The notes beneath the pieces were generated by a model, which was given only the letters and a program-made list of their open reading frames with translations, ran no database searches and was not told where the DNA came from. DNA of 33,563 nt from an archaeon 13_1_40CM_2_52_13 (GTDB lineage: Archaea > Thermoproteota > Bathyarchaeia > 40CM-2-53-6). This document shows positions 1 through 9,337 of this stretch, piece by piece (the first letter of the stretch is position 1; each line of letters opens with the position of its first letter). The DNA is taken from assembly GCA_001919285.1 (NCBI GenBank), contig MNHO01000058.1, positions 1-33,563 on the forward strand, in the 5' to 3' direction. A program made the translations under genes and the position numbers.

Positions 1-258
1 AGGCATTTCCACAATTCCGACGGCGTATGGAGTCATGTGCTTGAATTGTGGAGGCGAGACGTGGACGATTGTATAGGTGACGAGTTTTCCTTTCTGGCTT
101 AGCTCGACCCATTCGACTCGGCTATGTCGACAGTTGGAACATATGGCTCTTGGAGGGACCATTACTTGTCGGCATCGTAGGCACCTAACAGCCATAAGCT
201 TCCGCTCGCTACAGTATTTGTAGAATTCCTCGATGGTGGGATCCCTTAGCTCGCTCAG
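1..258 (-). CDS. DUF35 / OB-fold acyl-CoA-associated zinc-ribbon protein (partial, runs off window start)
   Basis: Minus-strand translation SELRDPTIEEFYKYCSERKLMAVRCLRCRQVMVPPRAICSNCRHSRVEWVELSQKGKLVTYTIVHVSPPQFKHMTPYAVGIVEMP; CxxC..CxxC rubredoxin-like ribbon followed by OB-fold. Lies directly downstream of a thiolase, the usual context. Apparent CTG start at 258..256. Confidence 0.85.
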   Translation of the reverse strand, partial: MSELRDPTIEEFYKYCSERKLMAVRCLRCRQVMVPPRAICSNCRHSRVEWVELSQKGKLVTYTIVHVSPPQFKHMTPYAVGIVEMP

Positions 259-261
259 AGT

Positions 262-1434
262 CTAGCTCCCCTTCAAGATGTGGACTACTCCGGTCGCACC
301 TGATCCTCCGAGGTTATGAGCCAACCCGATTTTCGCATCTTTGACTTGGCGTCTATCCGCCTGATCTGTCAACTGGAGGTAAAGCTCGTGAATCTGGGCC
401 GTGCCTGTTGCCCCGACAGGGTGTCCCTTAGACTTTAGGCCGCCGCTAGTGTTGACAGGCATGGACCCTTTGAGATCTGGCGCGCCGCTCTCAACGTACT
501 TACCTCCCTGTCCGGGACGACAGAATCCCAGATCTTCATAACCGATAATTTCTGCGATTGTGAAGCAGTCGTGAAGCTCCGCAACGTTGATGTCCTTGGG
601 TCGAACATCAGCCATCTTGTATGCTTCCTGGGCTGCTGTCTTGGCTGCCTTGACGGTGGTCAGGCTTTCTCTCTCGTGTAGACAGAAAGTGTCCTGCGCT
701 TGACCCGTCCCGATTATGTGGACATAGTTGTCAGACAGCTTCTTGGCCAGCTTCGGTTTGGTAAGTATCACAACGCTCGCGCCGTCAGTGATGAGGGAGC
801 AATCGTACAGCTTCAGAGGCCACGAGACTAGGCGCGACTTTAGGACCTCGTCCATGCTCACTTCCTTCTGCATGTGAGCGTTCGGGTTGAGCGCCCCATT
901 CTTGTGGTTCTTAACAGCGACCGCGGCCATCTGTTCTTCAGTCGTTCCGTATTCGTGCATGTGCACGGTAGCCATTAGGGCGAAGAGTCCTGGGAAGGTC
1001 ATGCCATTCCATTGTTCAAATGGATAGTCGGAGGCTGTTGCAAGAATTCCTGTAACTTCAGGAGTCGGCTGGTTGGTCATCTTCTCCACTCCCCCCACGA
1101 GGACGATGTCGTAGAGGCCGGACATGATCGCCATTATGCCGCACCGTAATGCGGAGCCTGAGGAGGCGCAGGCGTTCTCTATCCTCATTGCGGGTGCAGG
1201 GAAAATTCCGGCCCAGCTGGCGGCAATGGGCGCGGTATGGGCTTGGTGTTCGTATGCCTCGCTCATCTGTCCGATGAAGGCAGCCTTGATGTCCTTGCTG
1301 GGGTCTAGTTTCTCGACCCTGTGGAATGCAGATAACGCGGCTTCGGCGAAGAGTTCGCGGGCGTAGACCCCTTCTCGCCGGCCGAACTTTGAGAGGCCAG
1401 CAGATATTATGGTGGCTAGGGGCTTGCCGCGCAA
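262..1434 (-). CDS. Thiolase family protein (acetyl-CoA C-acetyltransferase / SCP-x-like)
   Basis: 390 aa; ENACASSGSALRCG active-site Cys region, GGVEKM, C-terminal SGGLKSKGHPVGATGTAQ and LAHNLGGSG motifs. TTG start. Confidence 0.9.
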   Translation of the reverse strand: MRGKPLATIISAGLSKFGRREGVYARELFAEAALSAFHRVEKLDPSKDIKAAFIGQMSEAYEHQAHTAPIAASWAGIFPAPAMRIENACASSGSALRCGIMAIMSGLYDIVLVGGVEKMTNQPTPEVTGILATASDYPFEQWNGMTFPGLFALMATVHMHEYGTTEEQMAAVAVKNHKNGALNPNAHMQKEVSMDEVLKSRLVSWPLKLYDCSLITDGASVVILTKPKLAKKLSDNYVHIIGTGQAQDTFCLHERESLTTVKAAKTAAQEAYKMADVRPKDINVAELHDCFTIAEIIGYEDLGFCRPGQGGKYVESGAPDLKGSMPVNTSGGLKSKGHPVGATGTAQIHELYLQLTDQADRRQVKDAKIGLAHNLGGSGATGVVHILKGS

Positions 1435-1885
1435 TTATACCTGACAGTCTAGGGCGGGCTCTTGTAAAAATGACTTTCAGGCAAGACGGCCGAATTTGCT
1501 AACTTGACCAGCTCTGGGGAGTACGCTGAGAGGGATTGAATGCTGCACTCTGAAAGTGTGAAGGACTTTTTTAGATCAGACATACCCCTGGGGGGTCGCG
1601 AAAAGATAACGGAAAAACAATATTTAACAGAAAAAGAAAAGATAGCAGAAAGAGGAATACGTTAGATCCGCGGTATAAGACGGGGAAATCGGCTATTCCA
1701 GGTGATTCTGGATTGGCGGAGGTCAATCCGAGGGGTTAGAATGTCGGGTTTTGCCGTTGCTCTTTTCAGGATTCCTCGAAACTACGGCGGACGAATAAAA
1801 AGTTCGAAACCCTAACAAAATCACCGGAAAAATACATCTTTTTATAGAGCCACAGCCTAACTGACTATCAAGGCTGGGATAATGG

Positions 1886-3295
1886 TTGTTCACACAAGTC
1901 GAAGCCGAATCCGCCGTCAACCAGGCCAAGATTGACATCGAGAAACGCACCAGCCGACAACTCCCAATCCTCCTAACAAACTTCTCCGGATCACTCGCCC
2001 TTTACGAGGAGGCCAAAAAACACCTCCCCTCAGGAGCCTCCTCCAACGTCAGGGTCTACGCCCATGACCCCTTCCCAATCAGCTTCCAGAGAGGCCAAGG
2101 CTCAAAGGTCTGGGACATCGACAACAACCAATACGTCGACCTTCTGTCAAGCTACGGAGCTGTCGTTCTCGGACACTCTCACCCCGCAATCCTCAACGCC
2201 ATCAACGCACAGATACGGAACGGGACGATGCTCGGAACGACCACCGAACTCGAAGTCGAGGTCGCCAAGAAGATACAGTCAGCAGTCCCCTGCGCAGAGA
2301 TGGTCAGCTTCACAAACACCGGGACAGAAGCGACGATGGAGGCAATCCGCATCGCCAGGGCCTTCACCGGCCGAGACAAGATTGTCAAGTTTGAAGGACA
2401 CTACCACGGACACCACGACTACGTACTCTTCAGCGTAGAGTCACCCTCCGTCGTGGCAGGGCTTGAACAGGCCCCATCGAAACTCCCCTACTATCCAGGC
2501 ATACCCGATGGAATCGCCAAATCCGTCGTTGTAGCCCCCTGGAACGACCCCGTGTCCCTAGAACGAGTCCTGAAACGGAACGCAAGCGACCTAGCAGCGA
2601 TAATCACGGAGCCTGTAATGGGAAGTGCAGGAGTTATTCCGCCCAAAGAGGACTATCTCAAATCTGTCAGAGAACTCGCGGACAAGTATGATGCCCTACT
2701 AATCTTCGACGAGGTCTTGACCGGGTTTCGAATCGCTCCAGGTGGCGCCCAAGAATTCTATGGAGTCAAGCCCGACCTCGCATGCTACGCCAAAGCCCTA
2801 GGCGGAGGCACACCGATCGCAGCAGTCGCAGGTCGACGTGACGTGATGGGAATGATCGGACCCGGAAAGATCGGCTACGGAGGCACATACAATGGAAACT
2901 CGATGTGCCTCGCCGCCGCGAATGCTACACTGGACGAACTCTTGAAAGATGACGCGGCCCCGATCCGACACATGCACCTGACTGGCGCAGAAATCATGGA
3001 AGGTCTCCGAGAACTCATGTCACGATATGATCACGACGGCATAGTCCAAGGAATGGGTCCAATGTTCCAGCTCTACTTCACTGCCGCGCGGAAGATTCAG
3101 AATTACCGCCACACCTTGCAGAGTGATTTTGAAAAGTTCCGTAGGTTCCGGAATCTGATGCTCCGTCGGGGAGTCTACTTCCACCCTGACGGGACGGAAA
3201 GAATGATGATCACTGCCGCCCATGAGGATGGAGATGTTGAATCGATCTTGAGCGCGGCTGAGGACAGCCTACGAGAACTCAAGAGAGCAAGTTAG
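1886..3295 (+). CDS. Class III PLP-dependent aminotransferase, glutamate-1-semialdehyde aminomutase-like
   Basis: 469 aa; FTNTGTEATMEAIRIARAFTGRDKIVKFEGHYHGHHD, FDEVLTGFR, PLP lysine region YAKALGGGTPIAAVAGRRDVM. TTG start; TATA-like tttttata about 40 nt upstream. Confidence 0.85.
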   Translation: MFTQVEAESAVNQAKIDIEKRTSRQLPILLTNFSGSLALYEEAKKHLPSGASSNVRVYAHDPFPISFQRGQGSKVWDIDNNQYVDLLSSYGAVVLGHSHPAILNAINAQIRNGTMLGTTTELEVEVAKKIQSAVPCAEMVSFTNTGTEATMEAIRIARAFTGRDKIVKFEGHYHGHHDYVLFSVESPSVVAGLEQAPSKLPYYPGIPDGIAKSVVVAPWNDPVSLERVLKRNASDLAAIITEPVMGSAGVIPPKEDYLKSVRELADKYDALLIFDEVLTGFRIAPGGAQEFYGVKPDLACYAKALGGGTPIAAVAGRRDVMGMIGPGKIGYGGTYNGNSMCLAAANATLDELLKDDAAPIRHMHLTGAEIMEGLRELMSRYDHDGIVQGMGPMFQLYFTAARKIQNYRHTLQSDFEKFRRFRNLMLRRGVYFHPDGTERMMITAAHEDGDVESILSAAEDSLRELKRAS

Positions 3296-3371
3296 CCGTT
3301 CTGTCTCTTACCTGATTTTTCGAGATTTAGATAGAAGCGACGCTGGACATTGTTTACCCAGTTTTCGAGAA

Positions 3372-3926
3372 ATGATAGAACAACCGATAAGAACCCAAGG
3401 GGTAGGTGAGCGATCTGGAAAACTGGCCCGGATGGCATACACGAGACTTCAGCATCGCGAACTATCAATACTCGTAGGAGTCCTCGTCGGAATACTCCTC
3501 GACGTACTGGCAACCACAACCGACAGTGTTACAAATTTCACTCTGACCGACCTCGTGATCTTCATCACGATTCCCGCCTTATCTGGCGCTCTAGCAGGCT
3601 TCGCCGATCCCGATCACGCCATTGGGAATGGCATAATTGTCGGAGTTTTCGCAGGTCTCGTCTACGTCGTAATCAGTGCTCTGAAACTCCCCATAAATGT
3701 AGCAGGCGACACCGTACTGTTTCTCGCCCTAGCCGTCCCCGTCTGGGGATTTCTAGGCGGAACAGGTTCGAGATTTGCGCATAGAACTCTGACAACGACG
3801 CAGGAAGAGACTATACAGGTAGCGATGAGGACGTGCGCGAATTGCAAGACTGTGAACCCACCCGACGCGTTGTTCTGTAAGAACTGCGGGACCAAGCTGG
3901 CTAGGAATTCCAAATCTTCAGGCTAG
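3372..3926 (+). CDS. Membrane protein with C-terminal zinc ribbon
   Basis: 184 aa; four hydrophobic segments, then CANCKTVNPPDALFCKNCGTKL. Confidence 0.75.
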   Translation: MIEQPIRTQGVGERSGKLARMAYTRLQHRELSILVGVLVGILLDVLATTTDSVTNFTLTDLVIFITIPALSGALAGFADPDHAIGNGIIVGVFAGLVYVVISALKLPINVAGDTVLFLALAVPVWGFLGGTGSRFAHRTLTTTQEETIQVAMRTCANCKTVNPPDALFCKNCGTKLARNSKSSG

Positions 3927-4203
3927 TCACCTTCTTTCTGACATCGTAACGAATCTCATCTTCGATGGGAACTGGTCCAAATCTCCAATCGAAAGGATCC
4001 TGAAGTGATGGGACAGTTGAAGGATAGGCGTTCATGAGGGGGATTCTGCGTGTCGAATTCCCCTTAGACTCCTTTACCCTTGGATGATTCTTTGTACATG
4101 TAATTGTCAATTTGACTCCCGCGTGTACGTTACCTATTTTAAGGAAAAACGTCTAATCCCCAGCTACCCTATTTATGCAAAAAGGTAGGTCAGCGCCTCA
4201 AAA

Positions 4204-5004
4204 TTGTCCCGAATAGACGAGAACCTACACCGCATACTGAAGGACCATGGGCTAACAGAATACGAGATCAAGACCTACCTCAAACTAATCTTCGATGGCC
4301 CTGCAACACCCTACGAGATTAGTGAGAGTGTCAAGATTCCCTACGCCCGCGTCTATGGGACCCTCGAAGGACTAGAGAAGCGAAAATGGATCAGGGCTAG
4401 ACCCGGTCGTCCAGTCATTTACGAGTCCAACCCTCCGAGGTCTGTGGCGGAGCTGGAGGTGGAGCAGAAGCAGTCCGAGATGGAAGCATTCACGAACCTG
4501 ATGCGCAAAGACTTGCAGGCGATCTACGAACGCCGGGAAGTTGTGAAACACATCAGTCTCTGGGTCATTCATGGAGGCGACAAGATAGCCGACAAACAAA
4601 ATGAGCTAATCGCTACTGCAAAGTCGAGGGCATACCTTCAGCTTGCGACAATCATTCCCCAAGACGTGGAAGACTTACGCGCACCAATCAAAGCCGCTAG
4701 AGAGAGAGGCGTGGCCGTGAAGATCGTATCGTTCCTGCATCCACGATTCGTCGATCAAAAAAGCCTTACTGCGCTTTCTGAAGAGGCAGAGGTCGGTATT
4801 ATCCAAGAACCAAGTGAGGAGTCTCCTCGTCCCATGAATGTGTGCTCCGTTGATGGGAGAGATGCGATCGTCACGTATCTCTGGAACATTGATATGCCAT
4901 CAGAGGGAGGTTCGCGAATTGCCTTCAGACTATCCGATGAAGAATACGCTGGAGTTATGGAGAGATACTTTGAGTACTACTGGCTCAAAGCCCGAAGAAT
5001 CTAA
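4204..5004 (+). CDS. TrmB family transcriptional regulator
   Basis: 266 aa; N-terminal wHTH LTEYEIKTYLKLIFDGPATPYEISESVKIPYARVYGTLEGLEKRKWI, C-terminal TrmB-like effector domain. TTG start about 30 nt after TATA-like ctatttatgc (probably leaderless). Confidence 0.88.
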   Translation: MSRIDENLHRILKDHGLTEYEIKTYLKLIFDGPATPYEISESVKIPYARVYGTLEGLEKRKWIRARPGRPVIYESNPPRSVAELEVEQKQSEMEAFTNLMRKDLQAIYERREVVKHISLWVIHGGDKIADKQNELIATAKSRAYLQLATIIPQDVEDLRAPIKAARERGVAVKIVSFLHPRFVDQKSLTALSEEAEVGIIQEPSEESPRPMNVCSVDGRDAIVTYLWNIDMPSEGGSRIAFRLSDEEYAGVMERYFEYYWLKARRI

Positions 5005-5085
5005 CGAATCTTTCTCCTGATCAAGATTTGGATCCACGATAAATCTATATTCAACAATTCGACTGTCGACCATTCTGGGTACCCT

Positions 5086-5550
5086 TTGAAAAGGGCTCTC
5101 ACTCTACTCCTTCTTGCGTTTCTTGCAACGTCTCTAATCGCAACCAGCTATACCCTAGCTACTTCGCCCTCGCTGACAAACGCCACTTTCTCGATCCACC
5201 CCCAAATCGACCGGAGGCTGAATGTTTCATCGCATCAGGGAATAACTGGCACCGTAACCATTGCTAATGTCTCGCCTGTTTGTAGCATAACCGGATCAAT
5301 CCCTGCGACAGGCCCAGCTCTTGTCATCACATCCCCAAACAGAAGGATCCAGGTTGTGAGTCTCAACTGGACGCTTCAGAACCGCTGCGAGTTGATAGCA
5401 CCGCTTCAGGTGACACTTAGCCCTGGAACCTATTCGCTCAATCTGTCAAGCTGCAGTTACATGGGATGCAGAGTCTTGCCGATTACTGTCGTTGTGGTAC
5501 CGGGGGTCTTCACACCAGTAAGGATCAACATAGTCACCGGCATTTACTAG
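5086..5550 (+). CDS. Small secreted protein of unknown function
   Basis: 154 aa; signal peptide MKRALTLLLLAFLATSLIATSYTLA, then Cys-containing beta-rich region with N-glycosylation-like sites. TTG start. Confidence 0.6.
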   Translation: MKRALTLLLLAFLATSLIATSYTLATSPSLTNATFSIHPQIDRRLNVSSHQGITGTVTIANVSPVCSITGSIPATGPALVITSPNRRIQVVSLNWTLQNRCELIAPLQVTLSPGTYSLNLSSCSYMGCRVLPITVVVVPGVFTPVRINIVTGIY

Positions 5551-5624
5551 TCTAATGCGCGGCAAGAATGCAATAGTTCTAAGCTCGACCAGACTTCAGA
5601 GGAAGATCTGAATCTGGATATGAT

Positions 5625-6065
5625 TCACTGAGTGGGCTGAGGCCTCGGTTGGCCCGGTGGTGCTTGAGCACCAGGTGACCTGGAGTCGAGCTGCGCCATT
5701 ATCATCATGAGCTTCTTCGACTCGTCTAGCTTGCGAATCATGTTCTGCAACTCGCCCCGGTAGTAGTCCTTCTGCTGGGTGTAGTCCTGATCGTTCATGT
5801 CACCTGACTGGTATCTGCCTTGTAATGACAAGTATCCTGATAGGGTAGTGCCACCTAATTGTTCTTTCAACTGGCCAAGACTCTTGTTTACCAAATCATT
5901 AAGCTGGCCAGCCCGCTCGTTCAGGGCTCTGGAGACTTTGGCAATCTCTTCTTTGATCATCGCGGTCCGTTGTCGGAAACTGTTCAGCTCAACAACCACT
6001 TTCTCGATTCCTAATTCGCTCACGATATTGCACCGGATTAAACGTGACATTGAACGATAGAGCAC
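5625..6065 (-). CDS. Hypothetical coiled-coil protein
   Basis: Up to 146 aa, start uncertain (internal GTG at VSELGIEKVV possible); heptad-rich middle, Pro/Gln-rich tail. Confidence 0.55.
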   Translation of the reverse strand: MLYRSMSRLIRCNIVSELGIEKVVVELNSFRQRTAMIKEEIAKVSRALNERAGQLNDLVNKSLGQLKEQLGGTTLSGYLSLQGRYQSGDMNDQDYTQQKDYYRGELQNMIRKLDESKKLMMIMAQLDSRSPGAQAPPGQPRPQPTQ

Positions 6066-6172
6066 CAGTTATGCAAGTCGTAACCCATCCCATCCGATGG
6101 GGGTGACCCATTTCTCTCGAAGCACAATTTGCCCATAGCCGAACGTCCTATCAAGGCCCTAGCATTCGTTGA

Positions 6173-6853
6173 TTGTCGATTTGCTTGTACATATTCGAGA
6201 AAGCTACTGATCTGACCCATCACTTGCGCAATGGAATGCCCGTCTATCCGGGAGATCCCTCCCCGTCTTTCGAAAGCTACTCAACTCTGCAGAAGGACGG
6301 TGTCAATCTCACCAAGATAACTATGGGCTCACACACGGGCACCCATGTCGATGCCCCCCGACACTTCATTCGAGACGGGATAGGCATAGACAGGATTCCA
6401 CTGAACAAGCTGATAGGAGAAGCCTACGTGGCTGACCTGTCTAAGAAGCCGATCGGTAGCGGAATCACGTCCAAGGACCTTAGGCGGGAACTCGAAACAG
6501 AAATTGCAAGTGACGATATTGTTGCCATCTATACTGGTTGCAGTGAGCATTGGGGAGACAAGTCGATCAACCGAGATTACACGTATCTTACTGAAGACGC
6601 AGCCGACTACCTTGTCTCGAAAAAGGTCCGGGCGGTCGGAATCGATTTTCTCAGCGTCGAAAAATTCAAGGCAACGGAGCACCTGGTGCACAAGACGCTG
6701 CTCGGCAACGGAATATTCATCGTTGAATCTCTAAGCAATGCACTGAACCAATTTGTTGGCCAGAGAATCCTGATGATCTGCATGCCCATCAAATTGCGAG
6801 ATGGAGACGGAGCACCGTCCAGGGTAGTAGCTGTACCCATTCAAGAAGACTGA
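6173..6853 (+). CDS. Cyclase family metal-dependent hydrolase (kynurenine formamidase-like)
   Basis: 226 aa; DLTHHLRNGMPVYPGDPSPSF and HTGTHVDAPRHF metal-binding signature; VRAVGIDFLSVE. TTG start. Confidence 0.85.
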   Translation: MSICLYIFEKATDLTHHLRNGMPVYPGDPSPSFESYSTLQKDGVNLTKITMGSHTGTHVDAPRHFIRDGIGIDRIPLNKLIGEAYVADLSKKPIGSGITSKDLRRELETEIASDDIVAIYTGCSEHWGDKSINRDYTYLTEDAADYLVSKKVRAVGIDFLSVEKFKATEHLVHKTLLGNGIFIVESLSNALNQFVGQRILMICMPIKLRDGDGAPSRVVAVPIQED

Positions 6854-6916
6854 GCATCTCTCGCGAAGTCGTCTTTCTAGTACTCTTAAAGCACGCCTCA
6901 ATCGAGGGATTGACCC

Positions 6917-7816
6917 TTGACCATGAAGAAGCTCGAAGGCATCATCGCGCCCATGGCTACAGCAATGACCCGTGACGAAAAGATCGACGTGAAGTCCACT
7001 AGGACTCTGGTGGACTTTTTGATCGGTGGAGGGATCGACGGGCTCTTCCCTTTGGGGACGAGTGGAGAATTTGCGCTCTTTGACCGGGAAGAAAGAAAGA
7101 CGGTTATCGAAACGGTTGTGGATCAGACGAATGGTCGCGTCCCGGTCCTCGCGGGCGTCTCGGATCCTAGTCTCGAGAATGTGTTGGCTTTCGCGAAGGA
7201 TGCTGAGGAAGCCGGTGCAGACGCGATCGTCGCAACGCCTCCCTACTATTACACCACCAGTGATGATGGGCTCTTCAGTCATTTCGAAACCATTGCTCGG
7301 AAGAGCGGTCTGCCTCTAGTCGTGTACAACATTCCAGAGTGGACGCATCTCTTTGTTCCCCCCAGTGTCGTTCAACGACTGGCGGAGAAGCAGCTAATCG
7401 TTGGGATGAAGTACACTGAGTACAATCTACTCAATCTTCTCCGGTTCCTGACGGTCGCTGGGAAGCGCATCGCGATTTTCACGGGATCTGACGCGATGAC
7501 GTTGACAAATCTGGAATCTGGCGGGAGCGGCGGGATAATTGGAGTCGCCAACGTTGCTCCCAAGCTGGCGAGCGAAGTGTTTGACCAATTCAAGCGTGGG
7601 AACCTCGAAACTGCCCGTCAAGCTCAGTCGAAGCTTCTTCCCATAATCGAGGCGATAAGTGTTGGAAGATTTCCCGCGGGACTGAAAGAGGCGATGAGTA
7701 TGGTTGGGATACCTGTGGGCGGTGTCAAGAGCCCTCTTCAGGGTCTCACTGGAGATGAGCGAAAAAGTGTTGCAGCCTTTCTTAGGGAGTCGGGACTGTT
7801 GAAAGAAGGAGCTTGA
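6917..7816 (+). CDS. kdgA: DHDPS/NAL-family aldolase, probably 2-keto-3-deoxygluconate aldolase
   Basis: 299 aa; PLGTSGEFALF, ATPPYYY, VVYNIPEWT, Schiff-base lysine in GMKYTEYN. Neighbours are ED-pathway genes. Confidence 0.82.
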   Translation: MTMKKLEGIIAPMATAMTRDEKIDVKSTRTLVDFLIGGGIDGLFPLGTSGEFALFDREERKTVIETVVDQTNGRVPVLAGVSDPSLENVLAFAKDAEEAGADAIVATPPYYYTTSDDGLFSHFETIARKSGLPLVVYNIPEWTHLFVPPSVVQRLAEKQLIVGMKYTEYNLLNLLRFLTVAGKRIAIFTGSDAMTLTNLESGGSGGIIGVANVAPKLASEVFDQFKRGNLETARQAQSKLLPIIEAISVGRFPAGLKEAMSMVGIPVGGVKSPLQGLTGDERKSVAAFLRESGLLKEGA

Positions 7817-9330
7817 AAGACACGGCGAAGCCGAGAGCCCTCCGAGGAATCGCGAAACATTACCAGATGTTCATTGACGGTGAGTGGGTAGATTCGAAGA
7901 CGGAGGAGACGATTAACGTGGTCAATCCTGCCACTGAGAGAATGATCGCCTCCGTTCCGAAGGCGAGTCGCGAACAAGCGAAGGATGCGCTTGAAGCGGC
8001 GGAGGAGGCTCAGCCAAAATGGGAAGACCTCGCGCCCCTCCAACGAGCCGCATTTCTTTTCAAGACGGCTCAACTGATTTGGAGGGACAAAGAGAGGCTT
8101 GCCAGACTCCTTACTTCGGAACAAGGGAAACCCTTGTTCGAGGCTCGCGCCGAGATTGAGGGTGCAGCGTCGAATTTCGAGTATTATGCTGAGTTTGCTC
8201 GCAGGATTGAGGGTGATGTTCTGCCCAGCGACAACCCTCACCAAACGGTCATGATTCTAAGACTCCCGATCGGCGTGGTCGCATCGATTACTCCCTGGAA
8301 CTTTCCCTCCGCAACGGTCGCGCGAAAGCTTGCCCCTGCACTGATCACCGGAAATACGGTTGTGACGAAACCGTCGAGCAATACGCCTCTCAGCACGATC
8401 GAGATGGTGAGGCTGATGGAGGAGGCCGGCTTTCCAAACGGAGTTGTGAATGTTGTTACTGGGAGCGGATCAGAGGTTGGCGATGAGCTTGTGACGAACA
8501 AGATTACAGGACTTGTTACGATGACGGGGAGTACTGATGCTGGGCGGACGATTATGGAGCATGCTTCGAATCATCTTCCAAAGCTGGTCTTGGAGCTAGG
8601 CGGGAAGGCGCCTTTCATTGTCTGGCATGACGCAGATATTCCCTGGGCGCTAAAGTGCGCGATATGGGCACGGTTCTGGAACTGCGGCCAGACTTGCATC
8701 TGCTCGGAAAGGATGTATGTTGACGAGAAGATCAAGGACAAGTTTGTTTCCGCGTTCGTTCGAATGGCGAAGGATCTCAGGATAGGGAACCCGTTAGATT
8801 CAGACACTGACCTTGGTCCGATGGTCAGCAAAGAGGAGAGAGAAACCAGCGTGAGCTTCATCGAAAAGGCGAAGGAAGAGGGAGACAAGATTGTCCTCGG
8901 GGGACAGAAGCCCTCTGCTCCAACGAAGGGTTGGTTTCTCGAACCGACGGTCATAAAGGATGTGAAACAGAAATCTTCACTTGTCCAAGACGAGATTTTC
9001 GGACCCGTCGTTCCTATACTCGAGGTGGACAGTTTTGACAAGGCCATCGACTTTGCAAACGATTCGAAGTATGGCCTCGCCTCCTACGTCTTCACGAAAG
9101 ATAGTACTCGGGTTCTGAAGGCTATGAACCGGATTAGATTCGGCGAGTCTTACATCAACCAGGTTGGACCAGAGCAGCTTCAGGGTGCACATACAGGGTT
9201 CAGGCAGTCCGGACTTGGCGCTGAGGGCTCAAGGTACGGGCTGGAGGGCTACACTCAACTGAAAACGTGCTACGTCGACTGGAACGACAAACCTAGCCTA
9301 TCGTATCTCTTCCCATACAAGTCGAAGTAG
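7813..9330 (+). CDS. NAD(P)-dependent aldehyde dehydrogenase, probably glyceraldehyde dehydrogenase of npED
   Basis: 505 aa; TPWNFPSATVARKLAPAL, LELGGKAPFIVW, catalytic Cys in FWNCGQTCICSERMYV, DEIFGPVVPI. TTG start overlaps the aldolase stop by 4 nt (TTGA). Confidence 0.88.
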   Translation: MKDTAKPRALRGIAKHYQMFIDGEWVDSKTEETINVVNPATERMIASVPKASREQAKDALEAAEEAQPKWEDLAPLQRAAFLFKTAQLIWRDKERLARLLTSEQGKPLFEARAEIEGAASNFEYYAEFARRIEGDVLPSDNPHQTVMILRLPIGVVASITPWNFPSATVARKLAPALITGNTVVTKPSSNTPLSTIEMVRLMEEAGFPNGVVNVVTGSGSEVGDELVTNKITGLVTMTGSTDAGRTIMEHASNHLPKLVLELGGKAPFIVWHDADIPWALKCAIWARFWNCGQTCICSERMYVDEKIKDKFVSAFVRMAKDLRIGNPLDSDTDLGPMVSKEERETSVSFIEKAKEEGDKIVLGGQKPSAPTKGWFLEPTVIKDVKQKSSLVQDEIFGPVVPILEVDSFDKAIDFANDSKYGLASYVFTKDSTRVLKAMNRIRFGESYINQVGPEQLQGAHTGFRQSGLGAEGSRYGLEGYTQLKTCYVDWNDKPSLSYLFPYKSK

Positions 9331-9337
9331 AGGGAGG

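Noticed and set aside
1565-1660. CCCCTGGGG palindrome and A-rich tract upstream of the aminotransferase
   Set aside because: Short and isolated; no repeat spacing to suggest CRISPR, and no tRNA-like fold could be drawn.
1723-1950. 75-aa minus-strand ORF in the promoter region of the aminotransferase
   Set aside because: No domain, overlaps the aminotransferase start; low-complexity purine-rich surroundings look regulatory.
6731-7282. 183-aa minus-strand ORF overlapping the cyclase and KDG aldolase genes
   Set aside because: Antisense to two well-supported CDSs; Arg/Ser-rich composition typical of a shadow ORF.
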